The translations under genes were made by a program, and so were the position numbers. This document shows, piece after piece, positions 26,988 to 36,100 of a stretch of DNA of 64,000 bases (its first letter is position 1; each line of letters begins with the position of its first letter). The notes under the pieces are model-generated. The model ran no database searches. It was not told the origin of the DNA and saw nothing but the letters and a program-made list of their open reading frames with translations. Origin of the DNA: Methylococcaceae bacterium UBA6146 (GTDB lineage Bacteria > Pseudomonadota > Gammaproteobacteria > Methylococcales > Methylomonadaceae); NCBI GenBank assembly GCA_002422395.1, contig DIUY01000011.1, positions 358,507-422,506 on the forward strand, read 5' to 3'.

Positions 26988-27425
26988 ATGGCCTTCAACG
27001 ACAACGAATCCGGTATCCCGCCTATGGAGTTGGCGGAGTATCTGGTAAAACGCAAATCATTCCTGCCCAAAGAGGTCAGGGTGTTCCTGCAAAACAGTTT
27101 TGCCCAGGACGACGGCAAGATTGGCGGGAACTCTGACTTTGACTTGCATGAAGAAATCATGGAACAGATACGGGTTGCCAAAATCCTCAGGAGTTCGGCA
27201 TTCCCCGAAGGCCAGAAGACCGTGGCTTCCGAAAACATGCGCGACGCCAAGGAAGCACTGACCGCCTCCACCTCCCTGATAAAGGCCCTGACGACCACCC
27301 TTGAGAAGATATACAACCAGGACAAAGTGCGCACCTTGCAACAGACCCTGATAGAAGCCCTCAAAGAAACCGACCCCGTATTACAAAACCGCTTCATGAC
27401 GCTGCTAAGGGAGCGGCTCAAATAA
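26988..27425 (+). CDS. Putative phage terminase small-subunit-like protein
   Basis: 145 aa, hydrophilic and almost fully helical (RDAKEALTASTSLIKALTTTLEKIYNQDKVRTLQQTLIEAL...). Its TAA stop overlaps the ATG of the next gene by one base. Size, helical character and position before a gene resembling the start of a terminase large subunit suggest a packaging or accessory phage protein. No specific family signature was recognised. Confidence 0.45.
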   Translation: MAFNDNESGIPPMELAEYLVKRKSFLPKEVRVFLQNSFAQDDGKIGGNSDFDLHEEIMEQIRVAKILRSSAFPEGQKTVASENMRDAKEALTASTSLIKALTTTLEKIYNQDKVRTLQQTLIEALKETDPVLQNRFMTLLRERLK

Positions 27426-27661
27426 TGCTCCAGTTATATGAAGAATTCATCACCCAAGTTGAAGATGCGCTGGACCGCCAGTCTTCTCTTGGGCGTCTGT
27501 CTTTCTGGCTGGAGAAGAACACCCGCCTTGCCAGCAAGCCCTATTCGCTAAAAATGTGGTGTTTGGAACACAAGCCAAGGCTTGTACTGAGGCAAACCAA
27601 GGTTTGCACTCCAGCTTATCAACGTGCAGCTACAGATTTAACCCGCCACCTAATTTCTTAG
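27425..27661 (+). pseudogene. Truncated start of a terminase large-subunit-like gene
   Basis: 78 codons. The first 40 (LYEEFITQVEDALDRQSSLGRLSFWLEKNTRLASKPYS) resemble the N terminus of terminase large subunits. From about 27552 the sequence turns into a repeat with two 16-bp palindromes and the frame soon ends, far short of a real ATPase-nuclease subunit. Coupled by TAATG to the upstream gene. The family assignment is tentative; the truncation by a repeat is plain. Confidence 0.4.
27570..27607. repeat. Pair of 16-bp palindromes
   Basis: ACAAGCCAAGGCTTGT (27570-27585) and GCAAACCAAGGTTTGC (27592-27607) are perfect palindromes that share the centre CCAAGG and lie 22 bp apart. They mark the point where the terminase-like gene stops resembling protein. 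Confidence 0.8.
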
Positions 27662-27725
27662 GGAAGTGCTGAATAAAGCCTTTGACAAGCTCAGGCCGAA
27701 CGGAATCAATTAGTTCAGCACTTCC
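27662..27725. repeat. Inverted-repeat element with 12-bp arms
   Basis: GGAAGTGCTGAA (27662-27673) and TTCAGCACTTCC (27714-27725) bracket a stretch including GACAAGCTCAGGCCGAACGG, a motif often found in dispersed bacterial repeats. The right arm sequence TCAGCACTTCCTTA also occurs once at about 10422-10435 upstream of the MFS gene. Confidence 0.7.
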
Positions 27726-27919
27726 TTAACTGGACAATAGCATTACTTTTTTGGCAACCTTAAGGGTTTGGTCACTATTAACTTCCTGATTTTAAGACCT
27801 GGCAGGTCTCGTGGTTTCAGCAGTAATATTTCGAAAAGTTATTTTTAGCCAAATCCTAAGCCTTATAGATAACATTGCTTAGCGGGTATAATTGCAAAAT
27901 TTTTCATTTTTAAAAAGCT

Positions 27920-28963
27920 ATGAGTCAGCAAAGAAAAGCAGTGGCATTAATTTCCGGTGGGTTGGATTCCATGTTAGCGGCCAAAACCGTTATGGAACAG
28001 GGCATCCATGTCGAGGGCATCAATTTTTTCACCGGTTTTTGCGTGGAAGGCCACACCCACGCCATCCGTGCCAAAGACCAAAGCAAACCGAAGCGCAACA
28101 ACGCGCTGTGGGTCGCCGAACAGCTGGGCATCAAGCTGCACATTGTCGATGTCATCGAAGAATACAAAAATGTCCTGATTAACCCTAAGCATGGTTACGG
28201 TGCACACTTAAACCCCTGTTTGGATTGCAAGATTTTTATGGTCAATAAAGCCAAGCAATGGCTGGCCGAAAATAATTTTGACTTTATTATCACTGGCGAA
28301 GTCATCGGCCAACGGCCTATGTCGCAACGCAAAAGCACCATGCCGATTGTGGCCAAACAATCGGGCGCCGATGATTTGTTACTGCGCCCGTTATGCGCCA
28401 AAAACCTGCCCCAAACCTTGCCGGAGCGTGAAGGCTGGGTAGACCGCGAAAAATTGCACGACATCACAGGCCGCTCGCGCAAACCGCAAATGGCCATGGC
28501 GGAGCAATTCGGCATTGATGATTATTCGCAACCCGCCGGGGGTTGCTGTTTTTTGGTGGATAAGAACTATTCGGCGAAACTCGTTGATTTATGGCAGTCA
28601 CAAGGCAGTAAAGACTATGAACTTGATGATGTGATGCTGCTAAAAGTTGGCCGCCATATCAGGCCGGCGGCTAACTTTAAATTGATAGTCGCCCGCGAAG
28701 AAGGCGAGGGGCGGTTTTTGCAAGGCTACAAGAAAGATTATCTCAGTTTGGCGTCGGTCAGCCATAACGGGCCGTTAGTGTTGCTCGATGGCGAAGCGTC
28801 GGCAGAGGACTTATATCTGGCGGCAAGGATCACCGCCCGGTTTGGCCAGGGGCGTGAGGCGGAACACGTTGACGTGGCGATTGTGGACAAAGCGGGGCTG
28901 GAGCGGGTTATCACTGTTCCGCCATTGCCGTCGGCTGAATTCCCTAAGGCTTGGTATCTTTAA
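27920..28963 (+). CDS. PP-loop tRNA thiolation-like protein (MnmA/ThiI related)
   Basis: 347 aa. The PP-loop ATP pyrophosphatase motif SGGLDS is at 12-17. Conserved cysteines NPCLDCK, GGCCF and the stretch ITGEVIGQRPMSQ are as in ThiI/MnmA-like thiouridylases, which adenylate and then thiolate a tRNA base. The C-terminal 100 residues (from about LDGEASAEDLYLAARITARFGQG) resemble an NFACT-R-type RNA-binding domain. It is not a canonical ThiI (no THUMP domain) or MnmA. It stands alone, convergent with a SulP gene. The exact target base is unknown. Confidence 0.75.
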   Translation: MSQQRKAVALISGGLDSMLAAKTVMEQGIHVEGINFFTGFCVEGHTHAIRAKDQSKPKRNNALWVAEQLGIKLHIVDVIEEYKNVLINPKHGYGAHLNPCLDCKIFMVNKAKQWLAENNFDFIITGEVIGQRPMSQRKSTMPIVAKQSGADDLLLRPLCAKNLPQTLPEREGWVDREKLHDITGRSRKPQMAMAEQFGIDDYSQPAGGCCFLVDKNYSAKLVDLWQSQGSKDYELDDVMLLKVGRHIRPAANFKLIVAREEGEGRFLQGYKKDYLSLASVSHNGPLVLLDGEASAEDLYLAARITARFGQGREAEHVDVAIVDKAGLERVITVPPLPSAEFPKAWYL

Positions 28964-29009
28964 CCGCTGCGGCAAGCGGGCGCTGCATGGCTGGCTGGTG
29001 TCCGGCCCC

Positions 29010-30605
29010 TCATTTCCGATCATCGGCAGTCATTAACCGTGCCGCCAGGGTATGGTCGGAAAAGGTTGACAAAGGCTGGCCTAGCGTTTGGCAATGGCCG
29101 CCTTGTGTTTCATAATCCCGCATAAAATCATGGATAAATTCCATAACGGTATGATCTATCAGATAGCCGTCCGAGAAATCGAAAACAATCGTTTTGCCTT
29201 GTTCGAATTTCGTTATGGCTTGTTTTAACGGTAAAAAATTAGAAAAAAGTGCGGACCCCAGCAGTTTGACCACCAGCGCACCGTCCGCTTGTTGTCCGAT
29301 AGTAAAATGGATTTTGAACAAATTGCTAAACCACACCCCGCGCAGCAAATTAATCGCCAGCTTTACGGCGATGCCCAAAACGACACCGCTGAGCAAATCT
29401 AACGCCAGCACCCCGATAATGGTGACGATAAACATCAGCAACTGTTCTTTGCCAATATCCCTGGCTCTAGCGAATGCTTTGGGCGAGGCTAAGGTATATC
29501 CGGTATAAACCAGCAGGGTTGCCAGTGAGGCCAACGGGATATTTTGTATCAGACGCGTGAACAGCACGACAAACAGCAATAACCACATGCCATGGAAAAA
29601 GTTTGCCCAAGCCGTTTTGGCGCCATTGTTGATGTTCGCTGAGCTGCGGACAATCTCCGCAATCATCGGCAAGCCACCGAGCAAACCGCAGACGAAATTC
29701 CCTATCCCGATGGCCGTCAAGTCGCGGTCAAGATCAGCCGTGCGCTTATAAGGGTCAAGCTTGTCAACCGCCGCCGCACTCAGCAAGCTTTCAAGGCTGC
29801 CGACCAAGCTGATGCTCAGCACCGCTTCCCAAAAAGCGAGGGTGGCTATTTTAGAAAAATCGGGGAAACAGAAAGTGGCCAAGAAATCATCAGGGATAGC
29901 CACCAAATAACGTGTGCCGTTAGTGGCCGTTTGCTGGTCAAGGCCGAAATGCCACGCAAAGAGCATTCCTATCAGGACAACAATGACCGATGCTGGGATT
30001 TTGGTGTTGATTAGCGGCCAGACCATCAGTATTTCCAGCCCTAAAAAACTAATCAAGACGGTTTGGGTGTTCATGTTCAACAAACTATGCGGAATTTGCG
30101 CAACGGTTGTGAGCAGGCCGCCGGGTTCTGGGGTTACGCCTAACATCACATGGGTTTGGGTAATGATGATAATCAGCCCAATCGCCGCCAACATGCCGTG
30201 GATGACCGAAGCGGGGAAAAAAGCGCTCAAGCGTCCCAGCTTAAAAAAACCCATCAAAACCTGCAACAGGCTAGCCACCACTATCGCCGCCAGGGTATAC
30301 CGGTAACCCGCCAGCGCGTCACCTTCACCGAGTGCTTGCACCGCCGCCAACACCACGACTATCAAACCGGCGGCGGGGCCATTGATGGTCAAATGGGTGC
30401 CGCTAATCCGCGACACCAATATGCCGCCGATAACCGCCGTGATAATGCCTGCGGACGGTGGGAAACCAGAGGCCACCGATATGCCTAAACACAAGGGTAA
30501 GGCGATCAGAAAAACCAGAAAGCCGGATTGCAAATCACTGCGCCAATGTTCTTTTAAACCCGCCAAGCCGGTTTTAGGTAAGTCTGGTAGCAAACGTTTA
30601 GTCAT
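29010..30605 (-). CDS. SulP family anion transporter with STAS domain
   Basis: 531 aa from the ATG at 30605, chosen because AGGA lies 5-8 bp upstream; an ATG 24 bp earlier is possible. Around a dozen hydrophobic segments with the SulP landmarks (LPLCLGISVASGFPPSAGIITAVIGG, HLTINGPAAGL, SLESLLSAAAVDKLDPYKRTADLDRDL) and a C-terminal STAS domain (about 430-525). The sequence style matches BicA-like bicarbonate carriers and is closer to the two SulP genes downstream than to the one in the sulfide operon. Substrate inferred only. Confidence 0.88.
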   Translation of the reverse strand: MTKRLLPDLPKTGLAGLKEHWRSDLQSGFLVFLIALPLCLGISVASGFPPSAGIITAVIGGILVSRISGTHLTINGPAAGLIVVVLAAVQALGEGDALAGYRYTLAAIVVASLLQVLMGFFKLGRLSAFFPASVIHGMLAAIGLIIIITQTHVMLGVTPEPGGLLTTVAQIPHSLLNMNTQTVLISFLGLEILMVWPLINTKIPASVIVVLIGMLFAWHFGLDQQTATNGTRYLVAIPDDFLATFCFPDFSKIATLAFWEAVLSISLVGSLESLLSAAAVDKLDPYKRTADLDRDLTAIGIGNFVCGLLGGLPMIAEIVRSSANINNGAKTAWANFFHGMWLLLFVVLFTRLIQNIPLASLATLLVYTGYTLASPKAFARARDIGKEQLLMFIVTIIGVLALDLLSGVVLGIAVKLAINLLRGVWFSNLFKIHFTIGQQADGALVVKLLGSALFSNFLPLKQAITKFEQGKTIVFDFSDGYLIDHTVMEFIHDFMRDYETQGGHCQTLGQPLSTFSDHTLAARLMTADDRK

Positions 30606-30863
30606 TTCAATCCTCATGTTGATTGGCATGGCGCCAATTGGTTTTAGCTTTATTTGTAGTTTGTTTAAATAAAATGGTGTGTTTGGTGGTGGCCGGTCAT
30701 GCTGTTGCCTTTAAAAGGAAAGTTTACAACATATCCATGCCGCCACTATGGCTTCCTATATTAAAAGGCTTTAATTAAGCGCAGTATCTGAAATAGCGAA
30801 TACCACTGATTTTTTTAAGGTAGAATACCGTGTTATCGTTTGCCACCCCAGTTTCCCCTCTAA

Positions 30864-31961
30864 ATGACCGCTCAAACCCAGGCCACCCTGCTTATCATTG
30901 ACGACTCTGCCGAAAACCTGAGTGTGCTAAGCGAATTGCTGCGCCCATATTACCGCGTTTTGGCGGCGGTTTCCGGGCAGAGCGGCTTGCGGGTGGCTAA
31001 CGGACAGGCTAAGCCGGACTTGATATTGCTGGATGTGATGATGCCCGTCATGGATGGGTATGAAGTGTTGGCGCAACTGCGCAAAAACCCGGCCACCAGC
31101 GCCATCCCCGTTATTTTCCTTACGGCTTTGGCAGATGCCGAAGACGAGGAGCGAGGCTTGCAATTGGGCGCTGCCGATTATATCACCAAGCCGATTAAGC
31201 CGACTGTGGTGTTGGCTAGAGTACGCAACCAACTGGAACTTAAGCGTGCGCATGATTGGCTTAAGAATCAAAATGGTTTTCTCGAAGCTGAAATAGCCCG
31301 GCGTATGGCGGAAAATGACCTTATCCAGCAGGCAAGTATTCGGGCGTTGGCGCATCTTGCCGAAACGCGTGATCCGGAAACCGGCCATCATATTGCCCGC
31401 ACCCAAGCCTATGTGCAACTGTTGGCAGTTAAATTACAGCGCCACCCGCGTTTTGCCGCCACGCTCACCGAACCTTACATAGACCGGCTGACCCGTTCGG
31501 CACCCCTGCATGACATTGGCAAAGTCGGGGTTCCCGATTACATTTTGCTTAAGCCGGGACCGCTCACACCGGATGAGTGGGTTATCATGGAAACCCATGC
31601 TAAGTTGGGCAGCGAAGCGATTGAGCAGACCGAGTCCGACATCAAATCACCCTTGGCGTTTCTCGAACTGACTAAGGAAATCACCCATTGGCATCATGAA
31701 AAATGGGATGGCAGCGGCTATCCAGATGGCTTGGTGGGTGACGCCATTCCTATTTCCGCCCGCATTATGGCAATTGCCGACGTGTTCGATGCACTGATTT
31801 CAAAACGTGTTTATAAAGATCCGATACCTTATGGCGAAGCCTGCGAGATTATCGCCACTGAGCGTGGCAAACACTTCGACCCTGATGTGGTCGATGTTTT
31901 CCTTGCCAATTTTGATGAGTTTGTTGCCATTGCCGAAAACTATGGGCACGTTAGTGGATAA
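30864..31961 (+). CDS. Response regulator with HD-GYP domain (cyclic-di-GMP phosphodiesterase)
   Basis: 365 aa. An N-terminal receiver domain has the phosphorylatable D57 (LLDVMMPVMDGY) and the TKPIKP lysine. The C-terminal HD-GYP domain has HDIGK (H216, D217) and HHEKWDGSGYPDGL. Such proteins degrade c-di-GMP when phosphorylated. It is divergent from the SulP gene (258-bp gap) and 164 bp upstream of a hybrid kinase on the same strand, so the kinase is its likely phosphate source. A second link to anion uptake is suggested only by position. Confidence 0.93.
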   Translation: MTAQTQATLLIIDDSAENLSVLSELLRPYYRVLAAVSGQSGLRVANGQAKPDLILLDVMMPVMDGYEVLAQLRKNPATSAIPVIFLTALADAEDEERGLQLGAADYITKPIKPTVVLARVRNQLELKRAHDWLKNQNGFLEAEIARRMAENDLIQQASIRALAHLAETRDPETGHHIARTQAYVQLLAVKLQRHPRFAATLTEPYIDRLTRSAPLHDIGKVGVPDYILLKPGPLTPDEWVIMETHAKLGSEAIEQTESDIKSPLAFLELTKEITHWHHEKWDGSGYPDGLVGDAIPISARIMAIADVFDALISKRVYKDPIPYGEACEIIATERGKHFDPDVVDVFLANFDEFVAIAENYGHVSG

Positions 31962-32125
31962 CCGAAGGCTGTGATTGGCGTCTGTCCAATAGCCTGTAAA
32001 ACGGTTGGTTGTGGCGTAACTGTTTGCGGCACAAGCGGGCTGCCGGAGTCCAGTTTACAAGGCAGTGGGCGATTTAAAAACAGCACTGGCCCAACCGCTA
32101 CCCGCTGCGATCAAGGATGTGCTGA

Positions 32126-35100
32126 ATGACTGTTCAACCCCACCCCTCTAAATCGGTGAATAAAGTTGTCTTGCTGGCAGCGGTGCTGGCGATAGTGACC
32201 GGCTCAATGGTGTTGCTCGGCTGGCTGTTCGATATTGCCGTTTTCCAGCGTGTTTTGCCCTTTGGAGTTGCCATGAAGGCGGACTCGGCAATCTGCTTTG
32301 TGCTGGTCGGCCTGGCCTTACTGCCTTCTGCCTGGCTTCCCGCAGAAATGTCCCCTAAGTGTCTGGGGGTGTTTGGTGTGTCCCGGCTTGGCGTGGCGCT
32401 GGTTGGCCTGGTCGGCTTGTTGACGCTGTCTGAATATTGGTTTGGCTGGAATATCGGTATTGACCACATACTGTTTTTTGCGGGGGCCGATTCGGTAAGT
32501 ACGGCGCATTCGGGACGGATGCCCTCCGAACCGGCTTTGTGTTTTGTGTTGCTGGCATTGGCTCTGTGGGATGGTTGTGCGGCCAAGCGGGAAAGCTGGC
32601 GCGGCATCCTATCGCTAAGCTTTGCCTTGTCGGTGCTGGCCATCGCGTTGGCGTCTTTACTAACCTATGTTGCGTCAATGCTGGGGGTGTTTGGATGGTT
32701 TGGCTTCACCATTATGGCGGCGGATACCGCCGCTTTATTTGTAATATTAAGCGTGGCGGTTGTTAGGATAAACATACAGCCAGAGGTTTTGCCGTGGCGG
32801 CTCAGTAAAAAAATCACAGCCTCGCTGATCGTCTGTTTGCTGTTGTTGGCGATTATGGGCCTTAACGCTAGCCGGACTGATGCTTGGCTGCAAGACGTGC
32901 TGGGTAAAATGGCCTTCAATGAGGCGGTGCAGACCGCTATTGATAGTATTGAGAACGACGCAATGGACGCTCAAACCCATGCGCTGGCCTATTTTATTAC
33001 GGGCGACCAACGTCATGCGACCCGCTATTTTTTGGTTAGGGCTGAGCTGGACGCCGAACTTGACCGCTTGCGCAAAATTGAATCCGATGCCGCCCAACCA
33101 TTCCACCAGCGGCATTTTGCCCTGGCCGAAGAATGGCTTAAGAACCTATGGCAATGGCATGGGCAACTGTTTGCCGCCACCCCCGCTGGCTTATCTGAGG
33201 CGGCCCGTGACAACTTGCTCAATCGTGGCGAAATTATGCTGACGGATCGCCGTCGGGTATTCGCCCAAATTGACAACGAGCATCACCAACTCATTAAAAA
33301 ATTGCAGCAGGCTTCAGAGCCCGTGGTCCGGCACAATTATCTGGTCACCGCGTTTGGCACACTTGCCGCATTGGTTGTTTTTTTTGCCGCGCTGTTCAAG
33401 CTGAATGCCGTCGAAAATAGGCGCAAGCAAATCGAGGATGCCCTACGCGATAGCGAAGACTATCTTAGGGAAGCCCAGAACATTGCGGGTTTGGGCACTT
33501 ATCTTTTAAATATTCCGGAAGATTCGTGGCAAAGTTCTGACATGCTTGATGAGTTGTTTGGCATAGACGAGGCTTTCGAACGTTCCGTAGCCGGATGGCT
33601 GTCTTTGGTCCATCCTGATGACCAAGCGATGATAGGCCATTATCTAAAGGACGACGTTCTGGGGCTAGGCAATACGTTTGATAAAGAATACCGCATTATC
33701 CGGCCTATCGACCAAGCCGAGCGTTGGGTTCATGGCTTAGGCAAATTGCGGCTTGATAGCCAAGGCCAGGCTGTGCAAATACATGGCACGGTTCAAGACA
33801 TCACCGAGCGCAAGCACCTTGAAGAACAGCTGCGCAAGTTGGTTTTGGCCGTGGAGCAAAGTCCGGAAAGTATCGTTATCACCAATCTGATTCCCGAAAT
33901 CGAATATGTCAATGACAGCTTTCTGGCAATCACCGGTTACTGCCGCGAAGAAATCATTGGCCAGAACCCGCGTGTTTTGCATTCAGGCCAAACGTCGCCC
34001 GAAACTTATGCTTCCCTATGGACGGCATTGGCGCAGGGCGAGGTGTGGGCGGGTGAGTTTATCAATAGACGTAAGGATGGCAGCGAGTATATAGAATCCG
34101 CCATCATTAGCCCGTTGCGGCAGCCAAATGGCGGTATGACGCATTATGTCGCCGTGAAAAAGGATGTCACGGAAATGAAGCGCATGGTTGATGAACTTGA
34201 GCTCCACCGTAACCATCTGGAAGAGCTGGTCACGCTGCGCACTGCCCAACTGATTGCCGCAAAGCAACAGGCGGAGGCGGCCAATCATGCCAAAAGCGTT
34301 TTTCTCGCGAATATGAGCCATGAAATCCGCACCCCCATGAATGCGATTCTTGGCCTCAGCCATTTGCTGCGCAGCAACGCCACGCTGCAACAAGTGGGCT
34401 GGCTGGATAAGATCAATCAAGCCGCGCACCATCTGTTGTCGATTATTAACGACATCCTCGATCTTGCCAAGATAGAAGCCGATAAGTTGCAGTTGGAACA
34501 GGGCGATTTTGCGTTGGATGTCGTGCTTGATCATGTCCGTTCGCTAATTTCTGAGTCGGTGCTGGCCAAAGGCTTGCGTGTGGTGGTGGAGTGTGACAGC
34601 GTGCCGCTATGGCTGCGTGGTGATGCGCTGCGGTTGCGTCAAGCGCTGCTCAACTATGCCAGTAATGCCGTCAAATTTACGGAGACGGGCACTATCGCGC
34701 TGCGTGCCCGGTTACTGGAGGATACCGAGGCGGATGTGCTGGTGCGTTTTGAAGTTACCGATACCGGCATTGGCATTGCACCTGAAGTCCAAGAGCGGCT
34801 GTTCAAGGTCTTTGAGCAGGCCGACAATTCGATTACGCGCAAATATGGCGGTACAGGTCTTGGGCTGGCCATTACCCAGCGCCTGGTGCAACTGATGGGC
34901 GGCGAGACCGGAGTTGACAGCATACCCGGGGTGGGTAGCACTTTTTGGTTCACCGTGCGTCTGCAACGGGCGCAGGGTGAGCGATGCCCAGTGTCTGAAG
35001 TGGACATTACCGGAGCCGAACGGCAATTGCGCAGTCGCCACAGCGGTGCAAAGATACTGCTGGCGGAAGATAACCCTATTAACAGTGAAGTGGCGTTAGA

Positions 35101-36079
35101 GCTATTGCACGGTGTGGGGCTAGTGGTGGACGTGGCTAATGATGGCGGCGAAGCATTGGCTAAGGCGCAGGCGCAAGCCTATGACCTGGTGTTAATGGAT
35201 ATGCAAATGCCCAATATGGACGGTCTCGCGGCCACCCGCGCCATCCGCGCCTTGCCGGGCTGGGCCAATATCCCTATCTTGGCAATGACGGCGAATGCTT
35301 TTGATGCCGACCGCCGCGCTTACCAAAAGGCGGGCATGGATGACTTTATCACCAAGCCCGTTGATACCGACATACTTTATGCCACGCTGATGAAATGGTT
35401 GCCGGACCGGACGGCGGGAGAGTACGATCAAGCACCGGATGTGGCCAGTGTGCCGCAGGATAAAAAGTCCGTAAAAGCGCTGGCAAATCTGGCGGGTGTT
35501 GTCGGCCTTAACACTGCCCAAGGGTTGTCTGTGGTGCGTGGGGACACCGCCAAATATCTGGATTTGCTGAACCGTTTTGTTGACGCCCATGCCGATGATA
35601 TGGCGCGGGTGGCGGCGAGTTTGGATGCAGGCGATGACGTGACCGCCCGACGCGTAGTTCATACCCTGATCGGAACAGCGGGAACACTGGGGGCTGAACG
35701 GTTGGCGAAATTGGCGGCGATTGTGCAAGAAAAATTGCACGGCAGTCACGGCATGCCCATTAGCGCCGACGACATCCGCCCCGAAATGGACGCTGTCAGC
35801 TACGCGTTGATAACTTTGGCGGCTGCTTTGCCAACGCCTATAGTCGTGCCTGTTCAGGCGGACATCTCGCCCCCTGACCAGGAAACGTTACAAAAAGTGC
35901 TTGATGCCTTGGCTACCTTGCTGGCGCAAAGTGACACCACCGCGCTTACCTTGTTGGAGGATAACGCCGGATTGCTACGCGCGGCCTGGGGTGTGGAGTT
36001 CGATAAAATAGCTTTGCAGATCAGGCAGTTCGACTTTGAAACAGCCTACGGGACATTGCAAAGTTTGCAGCGATATTGA
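32126..36079 (+). CDS. Hybrid sensor histidine kinase (PAS-PAS-HisKA-HATPase-REC-HPt)
   Basis: 1317 aa inner-membrane phosphorelay kinase. The first about 215 residues form several membrane segments (a MASE-like sensor); another segment near 230-250 and a helical periplasmic or linker bundle to about 400 follow, with a further segment near 405-430. Then come two PAS domains (about 440-560 and 570-690, with ITERK and VTEMK PAC ends), HisKA with H732 (HEIRTPMNAIL), HATPase (about 830-950, DTGIGI and GGTGLGLAI), a receiver with D1025 (LVLMDMQMPNMDG) and HPt with H1179 (HTLIGTAGTLG). It carries the complete phosphorelay in one chain and probably drives the HD-GYP regulator. Confidence 0.93.
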   Translation: MTVQPHPSKSVNKVVLLAAVLAIVTGSMVLLGWLFDIAVFQRVLPFGVAMKADSAICFVLVGLALLPSAWLPAEMSPKCLGVFGVSRLGVALVGLVGLLTLSEYWFGWNIGIDHILFFAGADSVSTAHSGRMPSEPALCFVLLALALWDGCAAKRESWRGILSLSFALSVLAIALASLLTYVASMLGVFGWFGFTIMAADTAALFVILSVAVVRINIQPEVLPWRLSKKITASLIVCLLLLAIMGLNASRTDAWLQDVLGKMAFNEAVQTAIDSIENDAMDAQTHALAYFITGDQRHATRYFLVRAELDAELDRLRKIESDAAQPFHQRHFALAEEWLKNLWQWHGQLFAATPAGLSEAARDNLLNRGEIMLTDRRRVFAQIDNEHHQLIKKLQQASEPVVRHNYLVTAFGTLAALVVFFAALFKLNAVENRRKQIEDALRDSEDYLREAQNIAGLGTYLLNIPEDSWQSSDMLDELFGIDEAFERSVAGWLSLVHPDDQAMIGHYLKDDVLGLGNTFDKEYRIIRPIDQAERWVHGLGKLRLDSQGQAVQIHGTVQDITERKHLEEQLRKLVLAVEQSPESIVITNLIPEIEYVNDSFLAITGYCREEIIGQNPRVLHSGQTSPETYASLWTALAQGEVWAGEFINRRKDGSEYIESAIISPLRQPNGGMTHYVAVKKDVTEMKRMVDELELHRNHLEELVTLRTAQLIAAKQQAEAANHAKSVFLANMSHEIRTPMNAILGLSHLLRSNATLQQVGWLDKINQAAHHLLSIINDILDLAKIEADKLQLEQGDFALDVVLDHVRSLISESVLAKGLRVVVECDSVPLWLRGDALRLRQALLNYASNAVKFTETGTIALRARLLEDTEADVLVRFEVTDTGIGIAPEVQERLFKVFEQADNSITRKYGGTGLGLAITQRLVQLMGGETGVDSIPGVGSTFWFTVRLQRAQGERCPVSEVDITGAERQLRSRHSGAKILLAEDNPINSEVALELLHGVGLVVDVANDGGEALAKAQAQAYDLVLMDMQMPNMDGLAATRAIRALPGWANIPILAMTANAFDADRRAYQKAGMDDFITKPVDTDILYATLMKWLPDRTAGEYDQAPDVASVPQDKKSVKALANLAGVVGLNTAQGLSVVRGDTAKYLDLLNRFVDAHADDMARVAASLDAGDDVTARRVVHTLIGTAGTLGAERLAKLAAIVQEKLHGSHGMPISADDIRPEMDAVSYALITLAAALPTPIVVPVQADISPPDQETLQKVLDALATLLAQSDTTALTLLEDNAGLLRAAWGVEFDKIALQIRQFDFETAYGTLQSLQRY

Positions 36080-36100
36080 CCTTGGCCGCTTTGATCGCCG

